A stretch of DNA of 64,000 nt, taken from contig VSDK01011292.1 in the NCBI GenBank assembly GCA_009767595.1, forward strand, positions 1 to 64,000. The letters run 5' to 3'. Made by a program: the position numbers and the translations under genes. Below are positions 11,550-20,520 of the stretch, piece by piece. The notes under the pieces were generated by a model, which searched no databases, was not told the origin of the DNA, and saw only the letters and a program-made list of their open reading frames with translations. Numbering within the stretch: the stretch's first letter is position 1; every line of letters begins with the position of its first letter. Source of the stretch: Symbiodinium kawagutii. Lineage: Eukaryota; Sar; Dinophyceae; Suessiales; Symbiodiniaceae.

Positions 11550-11637
11550 GGTGTTTCTCAAGATAGGGGACCCCCCCCGGTCATCCTTTAGTACTAAACC
11601 ATCCGTGACTTCGGCCCAGATTGTTTGAGAAACCACC
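11550..11637 (+). mobile_element. Fold-back element, family A
   Basis: GGTGTTTCTCAAGATAGGGG ... TGTTTGAGAAACCACC inverted ends with a GGGGACCCCC motif inside. It is also present at the paralogous site 33481-33588, so it predates the duplication. Confidence 0.7.
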
Positions 11638-11777
11638 ATCTTTCTGAATGGCTAAAACCAACCATAGCTGGCACCCTCGGTTGAATTTGAACAAAAGCAT
11701 GAGGACCTTAACAATTCCGCGCAAGGTGGGGCCACGCAAGGTATGTCTCAAGGGGGCATATGTACTGTATTACATCA

Positions 11778-11879
11778 GTTATCATTTGGGTTGTGGTTTG
11801 ATTGACGTTTTTAATTCCCTAGGAATTGTTAACAAATGGTTGGTTGGCTGATATTTTCCAAAGGGATTGAAACCACCAA
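11778..11879 (+). mobile_element. Fold-back element, family C (diverged)
   Basis: Ends are TGGGTTGTGGTTTGATTGAC and TTGAAACCACCAAC, with internal AATGGTTGGTTGGCTGATA. It is absent from the paralogous segment near 33710. Confidence 0.6.
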
Positions 11880-12267
11880 CAAAGGATAATATCGCTATGA
11901 GTCCATTTGACTAGCCAGCAAATCGCTAGATGAAGAAACCTACAAAGACTATTCTGGTCATTTAGAGCATGTTCTCAAGGGGTATCAGGTTTTGAGACAG
12001 AGCCATAAGACTAGAAATTGGTTCATGAGCCATTTCACTGCTCATACGTTGTGTAGCTGGTAGTTACCTTTTAAAGGACCTGAACTTGATGTGTTTTTTC
12101 CAGTAAAACTCGCAGCTTTTTTTTGGTTCCAGCTAAGAGCCGCTTGTTCAAGCATGAGATGCTTGAACCTGGTGCTACTTGAGGCCGCTGAGAGTCATTG
12201 GAAAACTGAGCTGCTGATTACTTTGAGGGCGCTGTGGACTTCTGATTGTTTTTACATTGATCATTTG

Positions 12268-12368
12268 GGTGTTTCTCAAAATAGGGGACCCCCTAAGTCA
12301 TTCAATATTGGTTATTTCTAGTAATAAACCCAGAATTTTTAAGGAGGTCCCTAGTTTTAGAGACAACC
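12268..12368 (+). mobile_element. Fold-back element, family A
   Basis: GGTGTTTCTCAAAATAGGGG at the left and TTAGAGACAACC at the right, with a TCTAGTAATAAACC core typical of the family. Confidence 0.65.
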
Positions 12369-13711
12369 ATGTGTACCAAAGACAATGTTTTGATGGTTTA
12401 TGATGGCTAATAAATACAAAATGATGGCAACAGTTATTACGGTTATTGATGGTTTATGGTTTATGATGCTAATCAACTGTTCCAAAGAAATCTCTGGAAA
12501 ATCACTGGCTCCGATGACTATTTCTTGGACATGGCCGGGCTTGCAACTAGTTCACCATGGTTGTCGGGGTTGCTGGTTTGTGATTTCAAACATTTGTTAC
12601 ATGGCAGGTGGGTCAATATTAACCAGCAATAATGGGGGATAATACCAACTGGTTACAGTGAATTGCCAGATGCTTTGTGGTGAAGGAACTGATTGCAGCT
12701 GTGCTGCTCCATTATCTAACCAGTACGAATCAGAATCATTAACTTAAAGCAATCATCAATTAACCATTGTTCATTTGATTATCCATTGATTATCCATTAG
12801 CCCGAGATATGATGGGAATGATGATACAGTACCTGGCCTCTCAGCATAGCAATCGGGATCGCCCACGATACTGGAATCTTTTTGACCTGTCAAAGCGAAC
12901 TTGGCCATGGAACACATGCAGTTGTCCAAGGATTGACCTACTAATTCTCGGTTACTTGATGGTTAAGACATTGCTAATTAGTGGCTATATCTTTGGCAAA
13001 GCAATGGCTGTTTGTTGACCATGCTCAATCAACGTCAGCATTGGAGCATTGCAACATTGCTGGCTACTTGGATCATGGTCAGCCATTTTTGTTGCTTGTT
13101 GCAAGGTGGTTCCCCTGATTATGAGACTAGATTTGCCATTGAACTGTTTCAAGAAGGGTCTTCCCCACGTTGAGACCAACTTTCCTACAGATCCCATGGC
13201 ATTGCAGGGCCCAGGCTCGTGAAGAGTCACTGTATCTATACCATTTACCTGGTTTGTTTCAGCTCGAAGCCAATGAGTGGCCGTCCGCCGTCTCGCTCAA
13301 GCGTGGTGCTTGCAGAAGCGTGGTGCTTAGACAAGTCGTGCTGTTGTAGCGTGCTGCAACGTGAAGGTACACAACATTGTCATCAACCATTGAAGTGATT
13401 TTCAACTTGACTTCATTATCATGAAGCAACTTGTGCTTCATTATGAGCAGATTGTACATAGAAAACGGGTCGTGATTTAATCTTCAATTTCTGATCATGA
13501 TGATTCATGACGATTTACCTGTGCGGGGTGGGCCTCATAACCGGTGCTTCAGACACCGGAGACCCAACGGTGCTCGCCATCCGTGGATGTCGACTCATGT
13601 CTCGACGCGTTCGCGTCCTTCGAATCTCGAGCTTCGTCACTTGGTTGAGCCAGGAGATTGGCACAGTTCGTTGTCGTTTGTTGTTTGCTAAGGGTCTTGG
13701 CAAAAGGATTC
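12369..13711. other. Unassigned, probably non-coding
   Basis: Degenerate ATTAACCATT / GGTTTATGATGG words and a half family-C element (about 12560-12600). A short frame near 13507-13734 contains GDPTVLAIRGCR, faintly like the DXR segment 'PTLAAIRAGK', but without the glycines and lysine expected around it. I do not call a gene. Confidence 0.4.
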
Positions 13712-13849
13712 CTATGGCTATGGGTCAATATTAACCAACCAATGATGGTGGTTATTGCGCAGCCAACTAGGTAAAACAATGGTTATAGGGAAAACAATGG
13801 TTAATGATAGGGGAAACAGGGGTACAGGGTTTTGACCCACAGCCCTATC
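13712..13849 (-). mobile_element. Fold-back element, family B
   Basis: CTATGGCTATGGGTCAATAT at one end and GTTTTGACCCACAGCC at the other. The interior order is reversed relative to the copy at 15221, so it is inserted in the opposite direction. Confidence 0.7.
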
Positions 13850-14085
13850 ATTGTTTTAAATGGGAGTATTGATCGAGTGTTTTTTCTTCTCGTGCCTTCC
13901 TGTCTTCACAGATATGGGTCTCATAATCGGGGACCCCCAAAGCATCCCACATTAATCATTGTTACTCAACCAGCCATTTTTAAACCCTTTGTCCACCAAT
14001 CATTGTTACATCATATGCTTTTGAGAAATCAGCATATTTTCGTGGTCAAAGGCTTCGAACTCCACTGAGACTCTTGAAATCGCCA

Positions 14086-14280
14086 CGGATCCAATCCTTC
14101 GAAGGGTTCTGTTCCAGCCTGGGATCCCGCCAGGGCCCTGGGGGGACCCTCGTTCAGGTGACCAACGGCCATGGTCTCGTGGAGTTTTGCCTCCAGGTTT
14201 GTGCCGCGGTCCATCGCCTGCGGCATCGTCGTCCTCGGATTCTTCCACCACCGCATGGGTCGTGTGCCTTGGCACAGTGA
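14086..14280 (+). CDS. Possible exon, Pro/Ser-rich (low confidence)
   Basis: A GC-rich island in AT-rich surroundings. One + frame reads through PGIPPGPWGDPRSG ... PSPAASSSSDSSTTA without a stop, which suits a disordered linker. It lies upstream of the CCCH zinc-finger exons and may belong to that gene. Other frames, including minus ones, are also open, so strand and frame are uncertain. No domain was seen. Confidence 0.22.
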   Translation, partial: RIQSFEGFCSSLGSRQGPGGTLVQVTNGHGLVEFCLQVCAAVHRLRHRRPRILPPPHGSCALAQ

Positions 14281-14939
14281 GCTGCTCGTGGGGCGCCCCT
14301 TGGAGGCCAGCCATGACATTCATGAGAAATAGCGCCATAGGCTGCGTGATCAAATTCTTCCATCTGGCTCAACCTTGGGGAAGGCTCAGGGAAAACGATA
14401 CCAGAAATATGTATTCGCTTCTGTTGCAATGCTGTTGTTGTTTGGACTTTGATGTGGGTTTGTTGGTTAGTTCTCAATCCACCAGAAAAAGATATCAGAT
14501 CAAGCTTAATCCTGATGATAATCACAAACAACAACTTGATGGTGGTTTGGATGATATTTCACCCGTATTTCGGACTGGTGTAGTTGATTAACGACAGTGG
14601 CAGCTTAGGGTTGGGAGGGCGTAACCAACCACCAAGCAGTAATGACCCGTACGAAGCACTAACCATGCCTGTGACCACCAGCTAGACAAACTTTGAAAGA
14701 TGCAGCGCTTTCTGCAATAGCCGGCTCCAAGATCTCCAAGGGGAATGACAGCTATGAGTTTAGCCGAGCAATGAGAAGGCTGCAGTACCTACTTGATTCG
14801 TCGTGAATGAATCGAAGCCTTTTTTCTATGTTAATTACAACCCATGAGGTATTAAGCATCATGATACGTTTGTCTTGGAGATTTTGATTCGAGCATGTTT
14901 TACTTGTTTTTGTGTTTCGATGTTTTTTTTTCGCTGTGA

Positions 14940-15069
14940 GGAATCTGAACGATACCATCTTCGCAAAAGACGATGAGCTGAGTGCTGGCACGGGCACAGA
15001 AGGTGTTGGAGCGTCCAGCAGTACTGCAGATACGGATCCTTCAGGGACCAGAGGACAGGGATTATGCAC
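14940..15069 (+). CDS. Possible exon upstream of the zinc-finger gene (low confidence)
   Basis: An open + frame reads NLNDTIFAKDDELSAGTG then ASSSTADTDPSGTRGQG: acidic, Ser/Thr/Gly-rich and composition-wise protein-like. It follows a T-rich, acceptor-like stretch (about 14920-14940). No family is recognised. The neighbouring minus frame is also open. Confidence 0.22.
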
Positions 15070-15220
15070 CAGTTTGCTGCTGGTACATGTGGCTGGTGGT
15101 TGGGGTATCCCGAGCTGGTTCTTGACTGGGGTAGGGAGGCCAGGAGCGGCCCCCAGGAGTGGTAGTGACGGGTGTTAGAGCCAGGTGGTCCTTCTGCTTT
15201 GCTCGTTTCTTGTGCAATCA

Positions 15221-15337
15221 CATGGCTGTGGGTCAAAACCCTGTACCACTGGTTCCCCATCATCAACCATTGTTTTTCTATGATTGTTGGAGATGATCCT
15301 CCACTAGTTGGTTGATCAATATTGACCCATAGCCACA
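15221..15337 (+). mobile_element. Fold-back element, family B
   Basis: CATGGCTGTGGGTCAAAACC ... ATATTGACCCATAGCCA ends, with the CCTGTACC, TGGTTCCCC, AACCATTGTTTT order typical of the family. Confidence 0.75.
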
Positions 15338-15368
15338 TCCATAACTACAACTGTTAGTCAACCAGGGA

Positions 15369-15540
15369 TGAGTCAGTCCTCAACACCTTCACCAAGCCAT
15401 TCCCCAACACCACAACGGACGCTGGGTCCCTGGGTCCGCCGTGTGCCAAGGATCGGTGTTGTCTTCCAGTGGTTGAAGCCCATGGCTGCGCCGAATGAAC
15501 ATCCACCCCCATGGTTGGATCGTACAGCTACCGGTTGCTT
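15369..15540 (+). CDS. Possible exon, Ser/Pro-rich (low confidence)
   Basis: Begins ATGAGTCAGTCC. The frame gives SSTPSPSHSPTPQRTLGPW, then RIGVVFQWLKPMAAP. A family-A element starts directly after it at 15545. It may be an upstream exon of the CCCH gene. No domain was recognised. Confidence 0.22.
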
Positions 15541-15544
15541 TATG

Positions 15545-15642
15545 GGGCTTTCTCAAAATAGGGGACCCCAAAAATGGATGGTTTATTACCAGACATGGTA
15601 ACATTGGATGATTAGGGGTTACCCCTATTTTCAGAAACCACC
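15545..15642 (+). mobile_element. Fold-back element, family A
   Basis: GGGCTTTCTCAAAATAGGGG ... CCCCTATTTTCAGAAACCACC. The inner GGGGACCCC / GGGGTTACCCC arms are clear. Confidence 0.75.
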
Positions 15643-15904
15643 TTATAGCTATAGGCTTGGTTTTAGGGTGTATGGCTAGGGTAGCTTTATAGAGCCGTTT
15701 TTGCAGCTACAGGTTAACTTTAGAGCTAGCAAAACTACCAGGTGCTAATGGCGTAGTGAAATGGCGTGTAAGCCACCTTGCATCAAACTTTTGGGGCTCA
15801 CCTTTTACAAAAACCATTTAGTGTATGACATGGATCGATGATTGGTGAGTAGATGTAATTCAGTAGGATATTTATGTTATCCCTGTCACAACGGCGTAGT
15901 TCTA

Positions 15905-16044
15905 CCCACAGTATCCACTCTATTGAAGCATTGGCCGTACAACAGGCGCAACAACATTTGGACAGCAGCAACAGAGCACAAAGGTCGAGGCAATTCCATC
16001 CAGTTATCAAACAGCAAAGAGAGCAGCTTGAATCATCTTCAACG
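15905..16044 (+). CDS. Possible Gln-rich exon of the zinc-finger gene
   Basis: An open + frame reads EALAVQQAQQHLDSSN then FHPVIKQQREQLESSS: a Gln-rich, helix-forming stretch quite unlike the surrounding simple-sequence DNA. It ends directly against a family-C element whose left end supplies GTTGGT and whose right end supplies CCAACCAG, so the element itself could act as the start or whole of an intron. The next supported exon is at 16458. The splice join between them is unresolved. Confidence 0.3.
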
Positions 16045-16142
16045 GGTTGGTGGTTTCAAACACATGAGTTTTTCCCTATGAACTACTAACAACTGGTTGG
16101 TTGGCTAATGTTTTTCATAGGGGTGGTTCAACCACCAACCAG
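16045..16142 (+). mobile_element. Fold-back element, family C
   Basis: GGTTGGTGGTTTCAAACAC and GGTTCAACCACCAACCAG ends, with internal CTGGTTGGTTGGCTAATG and TTTTTCATAGGGG. It abuts a putative exon. Confidence 0.8.
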
Positions 16143-16323
16143 TCAACCATTTTCAACTGATATGCCATGATCAAACTGATTTATACGTCTTATGAGCCTG
16201 GTCATGAAGCCATGAATAGTTCGTCGGGATGGTAAAAAAGTCACTGCAGTGACCATACTTGACCACCCTTGTGATGTTTCATCAAAACGATCGTGAATTC
16301 CAAAATTGGAACTACCGCTTCAA

Positions 16324-16444
16324 CTATGGCAGTGGATCAAAACCCTGTACCCCTGGTTCCCCTATCATTAACCATTGTTTTCCCTATTGTTTGGTTGGTC
16401 ATTATAAGCCATTATTGATGATTAATGTTGACCCATAGCCCTAT
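16324..16444 (+). mobile_element. Fold-back element, family B
   Basis: CTATGGCAGTGGATCAAAAC ... GTTGACCCATAGCCCTAT. It ends 13 bp before the zinc-finger exon at 16458. Confidence 0.75.
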
Positions 16445-16457
16445 CATGAACCAATAG

Positions 16458-16692
16458 CAATTCGATGCACTCACCAGACTCGATCACCATGACCGGTTGA
16501 TTCGTCACCCTCGGCACGATGATGACTTGCCAGCTGTGAAACACGGGGCCCCGGGCGCGCCGAGCCCCGGTGCCTTTCCAGGAAGACAAAGGCGCAGTGA
16601 TTTTGCAAACATCGCAGCGTGTGCACATTCCAATGGCACCTGTCAACCCTGCGTATTTCATGTCAGCGCAAGGGGCTGTCAGAGAAGGCCCT
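16458..16692 (+). CDS. CCCH zinc-finger protein, penultimate exon
   Basis: CCCH fingers bind Zn2+ and usually RNA. After an acceptor-like AATAG, the frame reads QFDALTRLDHHDRLIRHPRH, then a Gly/Pro/Ala linker, then HSNGTCQPCVFHVSARGCQR. The last Cys-rich part gives C-x8-C, and the exon breaks one base into the next Cys codon (…RRP, T|GTGGCTTG donor at 16693). Joining to the exon at 18551 completes C-x8-C-x4-C-x3-H exactly and in frame. Dinoflagellate proteins often carry a finger of this layout with a preceding G-x-C-x-PC. The frame and boundary come from motif fit. If the exon instead ran on, it would stop at DVG in about 15 codons. Confidence 0.5.
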
Positions 16693-16744
16693 GTGGCTTG
16701 GCATCAGAGGATGTTGGATAACACTTCTGGCGGTGGTGGTTGGT

Positions 16745-16798
16745 CATGGTTAGTGATGGTTAGTGATGGTTAATGATGGTTGGTGATGGTTGGTGGTC
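16745..16798 (+). repeat. 10-bp simple repeat
   Basis: GGTTAGTGAT / GGTTAATGAT / GGTTGGTGAT repeated five times, inside the inferred intron between the zinc-finger exons. Confidence 0.8.
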
Positions 16799-17163
16799 AG
16801 CTGAATAGTGGTTTTAATTGTTTGTACTGACACTTCGTCATTTGTTTGCTGTTCAATTGAGTGTTTAATGCTGATTACTGAGACTTCGTCAAAACTGACG
16901 TTGACTGCAATCCTGCGTGAATCGATCAGCTATTGATTCATCACAGTGATGATCAATACTTGACACTATGTATAGGTATCGTAGCTGTAATTTCCCAATG
17001 CTTCACAGAGTGCATCAAAAACATTCATTGACATGGGTTTCATCGCGCTATCCTCATGGCTCCAGGGTTTGCCCAGCCCAGCGCTACAGGAAACTTGAAA
17101 CAGGTAGGTCCGGGTTTTCCGAAACTTGGTGATTTACATTGATGCGTAGGTGAACCAGAGAGA

Positions 17164-17282
17164 ACCTACAAGGTGGGCCCCCAACCACTTATAAGTTGGT
17201 TTATAAGTACCTTAACTGGGGTTAACTACCAGTTATAGGGGTTATAACCCAACTTCTATCTGCCAGGGGTCCACTTTGTACC
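17164..17282. mobile_element. Fold-back element with ACAAGGTGGGCCCC ends
   Basis: Left CTACAAGGTGGGCCCCC and right GGGGTCCACTTTGTA are near-inverted repeats. The inside also folds (CCACTTATAAGTTGGTTTATAA). Related ends occur near 22547 (ACAAGGTGGGGCCCC) and 62336 (GGGCCCCACCTTGC). Confidence 0.5.
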
Positions 17283-17403
17283 AAGTGAGTGAGAACCAAC
17301 CAACAAAAAAAGCATCGGTCGTAGTTGGCATCCCAACACTTTGACGAGTTTGGTCAGTATGAGATGTGAACAGCCAGCAAGGTAGTGACCCACCACCACT
17401 ATG

Positions 17404-17514
17404 GGTGTTTCTCAAAATAGGGGTACCCCTAAATCATCCATTACTAGTCATTTATAGTAATAAACCAACCAGTTTTGGGGCTCCCTATGGCTTGAGAAAC
17501 CACCCTATGAATCA
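17404..17514 (+). mobile_element. Fold-back element, family A
   Basis: GGTGTTTCTCAAAATAGGGG ... TATGGCTTGAGAAACCACC with core CATCCATTACTAGTCATT. It lies in the inferred zinc-finger intron. Confidence 0.75.
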
Positions 17515-18550
17515 TGAACTAAGTGGTTGTCCCACTATGAAGCCGTTGTGCCTTGAACCGGAGACTGCTTTACTCTATTTGAACAGCCAGGTGAGTGACC
17601 CACAACCGCTGTTAGTCATGAACTATGGACAAGTTCGTGGTCAATTTCATGTTTCATGGTCAATTTCATGGTCAATTTCATGGATAATGTCTAATTAATT
17701 AGAGGTCGATCATGTTAACTATACACATCATGGACAATTTCACCACGATGAACGACGACCTACGATCAATTAACGGTCATAAACCAGCAAGAAAACACTG
17801 AACAACAACCAATTCAAACATGAATTATCACTTCAGTTGGACAATGTAACTATGTTTTCTGCATTAATTAATAGTTCATAAAATCATAGGTAAACCATGA
17901 ATTCACCATGAATTCACAATGAATTAGGCATGAATTATCTAACTATGAATTTGTCATCAAGTAGCGATAAACTAGGCATTCATATGACATCACGTTCTGA
18001 TCATTCCGCATTGTGCCATGGATTGGAAGTGAATTAACCAGTGACCAACCATAAATTATGCACTCCATGACTAGCATGAACAAGTGTGCAGTCATTAAAC
18101 GACCATTGACGCGTCATGAATTGACCATAATGTGTAGACCGGAATTTCAAGGCCAAAAAGCAACATGTGACCATGAAGTCATGAAGGAATCATAAACCAC
18201 TAAACATCCATCAATTTACAAAAAATCAGTCGCAACATCAACCATGAGTTTGCCATCAAATATCCAACAATCAGCCTGTAATCCACTACCCATCTGAAAT
18301 AACCAACAATTGACCATCTGAATTAAACGTCAATCATTCACCACCCATGTCCATCCCTCAAAAGCCTTCCTTCATGATCATTCATCACATTTAACCATGA
18401 ATCAACCATCTATTAACCAGCTACGCAACCGTGATTATAAATCAATCATTGGTTTGTCATAATGCCAACAGTTCACAACTATAGTCGTTCTCATTTGCCA
18501 CCCAGCTGTCATTTGCGCCGTCCCAAGGGGGTCGCCTCCCACAGTCCCAG

Positions 18551-18681
18551 GTGCCTACTGTCACTTGGATCACCTGCCGGCGGTGTTGAACCGCCGCGTG
18601 CGGAAGCGGACCCGAGACAAGATCACGCGAAGGCTCATGGAAGTGCTGAGGCCACCAGTCATGCTGGCCACTCGCCGGTGA
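18551..18681 (+). CDS. CCCH zinc-finger protein, terminal exon
   Basis: Follows acceptor TCCCAG|G. The first two bases finish a Cys codon, then AYCHLDHLPAVLNRRVRK and RTRDKITRRLMEVLRPP follow, ending at TGA 18679-18681. AYCH supplies the third Cys and the His of the finger begun at 16458. The tail is strongly basic, as expected for RNA binding or nuclear localisation. A second frame (SLGSPAGGVEPPRAEADP) is also open here, but only the chosen one completes the finger. Transcript evidence would settle it. Confidence 0.5.
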
Positions 18682-19737
18682 AAACGGTTGTGGTTTCTTT
18701 ATATGGTAGGGGATTAGAATGGATAATTAGATTCCAATCAGGGAATATAATGGTATTAAAAGGAGTTCTAGTGGATGATGATAGGGAATAAGAACCAACA
18801 ACTCTAGGGGATATACCAACTATACACCCAAAGAATGGTGGGTTTATTACTAAAAGTTAAGAAAATCAAAGAATGATTTGGGGGTACCCCTACTTTGAAA
18901 AACACCCGATAGATGCGTACTTAGTGGTTTATTGATGGTTATTGATGAGATGAATACTGTTTAGTTCTTGATGGTCAATTAGTGAATTGGCAGTTTGTTT
19001 GGGTGGTTGCGGTTGATGGTGAATAGCTTGTTGCTGGATACATTGATGGGGATTTCAGTGCTGGTGGTTGAAAAGGAGGTTGTTAGATATGAGTTTGGGT
19101 ATATGAATGGTGAATAATGGGTTTATGAATGGTCGCATTTCATGGTCAATCAATGGTTTATCAATGATTAGTTAGTTGTGAACTGATGGTTAGTTTATGG
19201 TGGCTTGTTGACGGTTCCCCAAAGTCTAATGATGGGGGATAGTAACCAAAAATAGCGATGATTCATTCTGTCAAGAGTGATTAATGGTTGTGAATTGTGG
19301 GCTTGCTGGTTTCGTAGTACTTTTTTTGAAGTGGTGGATGATGGTCCATTGATGGAAACTGATGCTTAACCATAGTGGAAAACAAAGTTGTTAGTGGTCG
19401 ATCCATGATTGATCTCTGTAAAAATGGGTGTTAATGATCGTTCATGAGAATTCAAGTAGTGGTTAATAAGAGGGGAATAACATGCAGCAATCGTGTAAAC
19501 TATAAAGTAAACTACCCTCTCTATAGTTTACCACTAGTGTGCAGTTTAACCATCACGGCGTCTTCCCGGGTGTTTCGTTTAAGTGTATTGCAAGTATTCC
19601 TTACGGTAACTGTCAACCCGCTGGTTCAAAGTTGCTGCCGGAAAAAAGATGGATGGGTTATTCACTAGCTTTCCATAGGGGTTTACGATGGCTTTGATGG
19701 TGAAGAAAACGGCTACTGGTTTATATTGTTAATATGA
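18682..19737. other. Intergenic or intronic, no gene seen
   Basis: A half family-A element at about 18830-18908 (GGGGGTACCCCTACTTTG arm) in otherwise degenerate ATGGTTTATTGATGG-type sequence. A short frame near 19444-19668 has no domain. Confidence 0.5.
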
Positions 19738-19840
19738 TTGTTTTTCAAGTCGTAGGGCCCTCCCCAATCATCCAGCTTATTTACCATTTTTAGTGATAGA
19801 CCTACCATAATTGGGGGGTCCCTTATTTTGAGAAATCACC
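19738..19840 (+). mobile_element. Fold-back element, family A
   Basis: TTGTTTTTCAAGTCGTAGGG ... CCCTTATTTTGAGAAATCACC, with AGTGATAGACC in place of the usual AGTAATAAACC core. Confidence 0.65.
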
Positions 19841-19950
19841 ATATTCACAACAGTGGATGGTCGACAGTGATTAGTAGTGCTTGGGTGGTCAACTATTTGC
19901 TGTGATATGACCAGGAACCGTTGACTGATACTAAACTAATGGTGCCATCT

Positions 19951-20044
19951 GCTTCCAGTTACCATCAAATAGTAGGTAACCAACCCAAGTTCTAACAATG
20001 GTAGAAACTAGCTAGTTACCTACTATTTCATTGTAACTGGAAGC
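19951..20044. mobile_element. Fold-back element with 30-bp arms
   Basis: The arms at 19951-19980 (GCTTCCAGTTACCATCAAAT, then AGTAGGTAAC) and 20015-20044 are near-perfect inverted repeats around a 34-bp loop. A related arm occurs at about 34601-34630 (GCTTTCAGTTGCCATGAG), so it is a family rather than a chance hairpin. Confidence 0.7.
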
Positions 20045-20389
20045 ACAGGGATGGATTGGTGGTTAGCAATGGCCAATTACTAATCAACAAATGATTGATG
20101 ATGAGTGGTTCATTACTAGGTTACAGTGCTGAGTAAATGGCTAAACATGATGAAAGCCATTTTTACTATGGTGACATCAGTAATGATTCATGCTTCTGAT
20201 ATTTTAACTGGTCAAAGGTTCTCATGCTTAAGGTGGCTTATTTCTTAGTAGTTCATGATGTTTTATGATCAAGATTTGGTGAAACTGACATTGTTTTTGC
20301 TGCTTCGAAATGATTGGATTCATGTATGCAGATCGTTGACCATGGTCAATACTGGCTGTTGATTGGGAGGGGGCCATCAGCTTCGCAAA

Positions 20390-20520
20390 GTGTATATATA
20401 TATATATATTATTTATAGATATATTATATATATATATATATGTATACCTTTCCATTTATATATATTTATATTTATATACATATTTACTTATCTAATAAAT
20501 AAATATATATATATATATAC
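20390..20520. repeat. AT dinucleotide microsatellite
   Basis: Runs of (TA)n broken by TTATAGATAT and CCTTTCC. Similar TA runs lie at 25250-25278, 25815-25920, 26501-26520, 36215-36262, 37333-37365 and 44085-44130. Confidence 0.85.

Larger units (their letters stand above)
9175..12250 (+). repeat. Segmental duplication, copy 1
   Basis: Aligns in the same direction with 31675-34075. Shared landmarks in the same order are: AACCATGGGCAACTCCGGTT (9207 and 31709), CACGCTTACTAGTTGG (9998 and 32059), AACAAAACTACCAGCAAACC-like (10182 and 32286), CAGAAAGGGGTG (10512 and 32701), GTTCAGCTTATAGG (10910 and 32983), a family-A element (11550 and 33481), and GAACTTGATGTG (12080 and 33918). Copy 1 holds family-C elements that copy 2 lacks. 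No gene was recognised; a GC-rich patch at 11100-11330 has open frames but indels against copy 2. Confidence 0.75.

Noticed and set aside
13524..13720. DPTVLAIRG...GLGKRI as the DXR 'PTLAAIRAGKRI' exon pair
   Set aside because: Only a loose resemblance, no ANKE exon follows, and the splice phase does not work without forcing.
19530..19620. ITASSRVFR as DXR L-T-A-S-G-G-P-F-R
   Set aside because: The conserved Gly-Gly is replaced, and it is 21 kb from the next exon with nothing in between.
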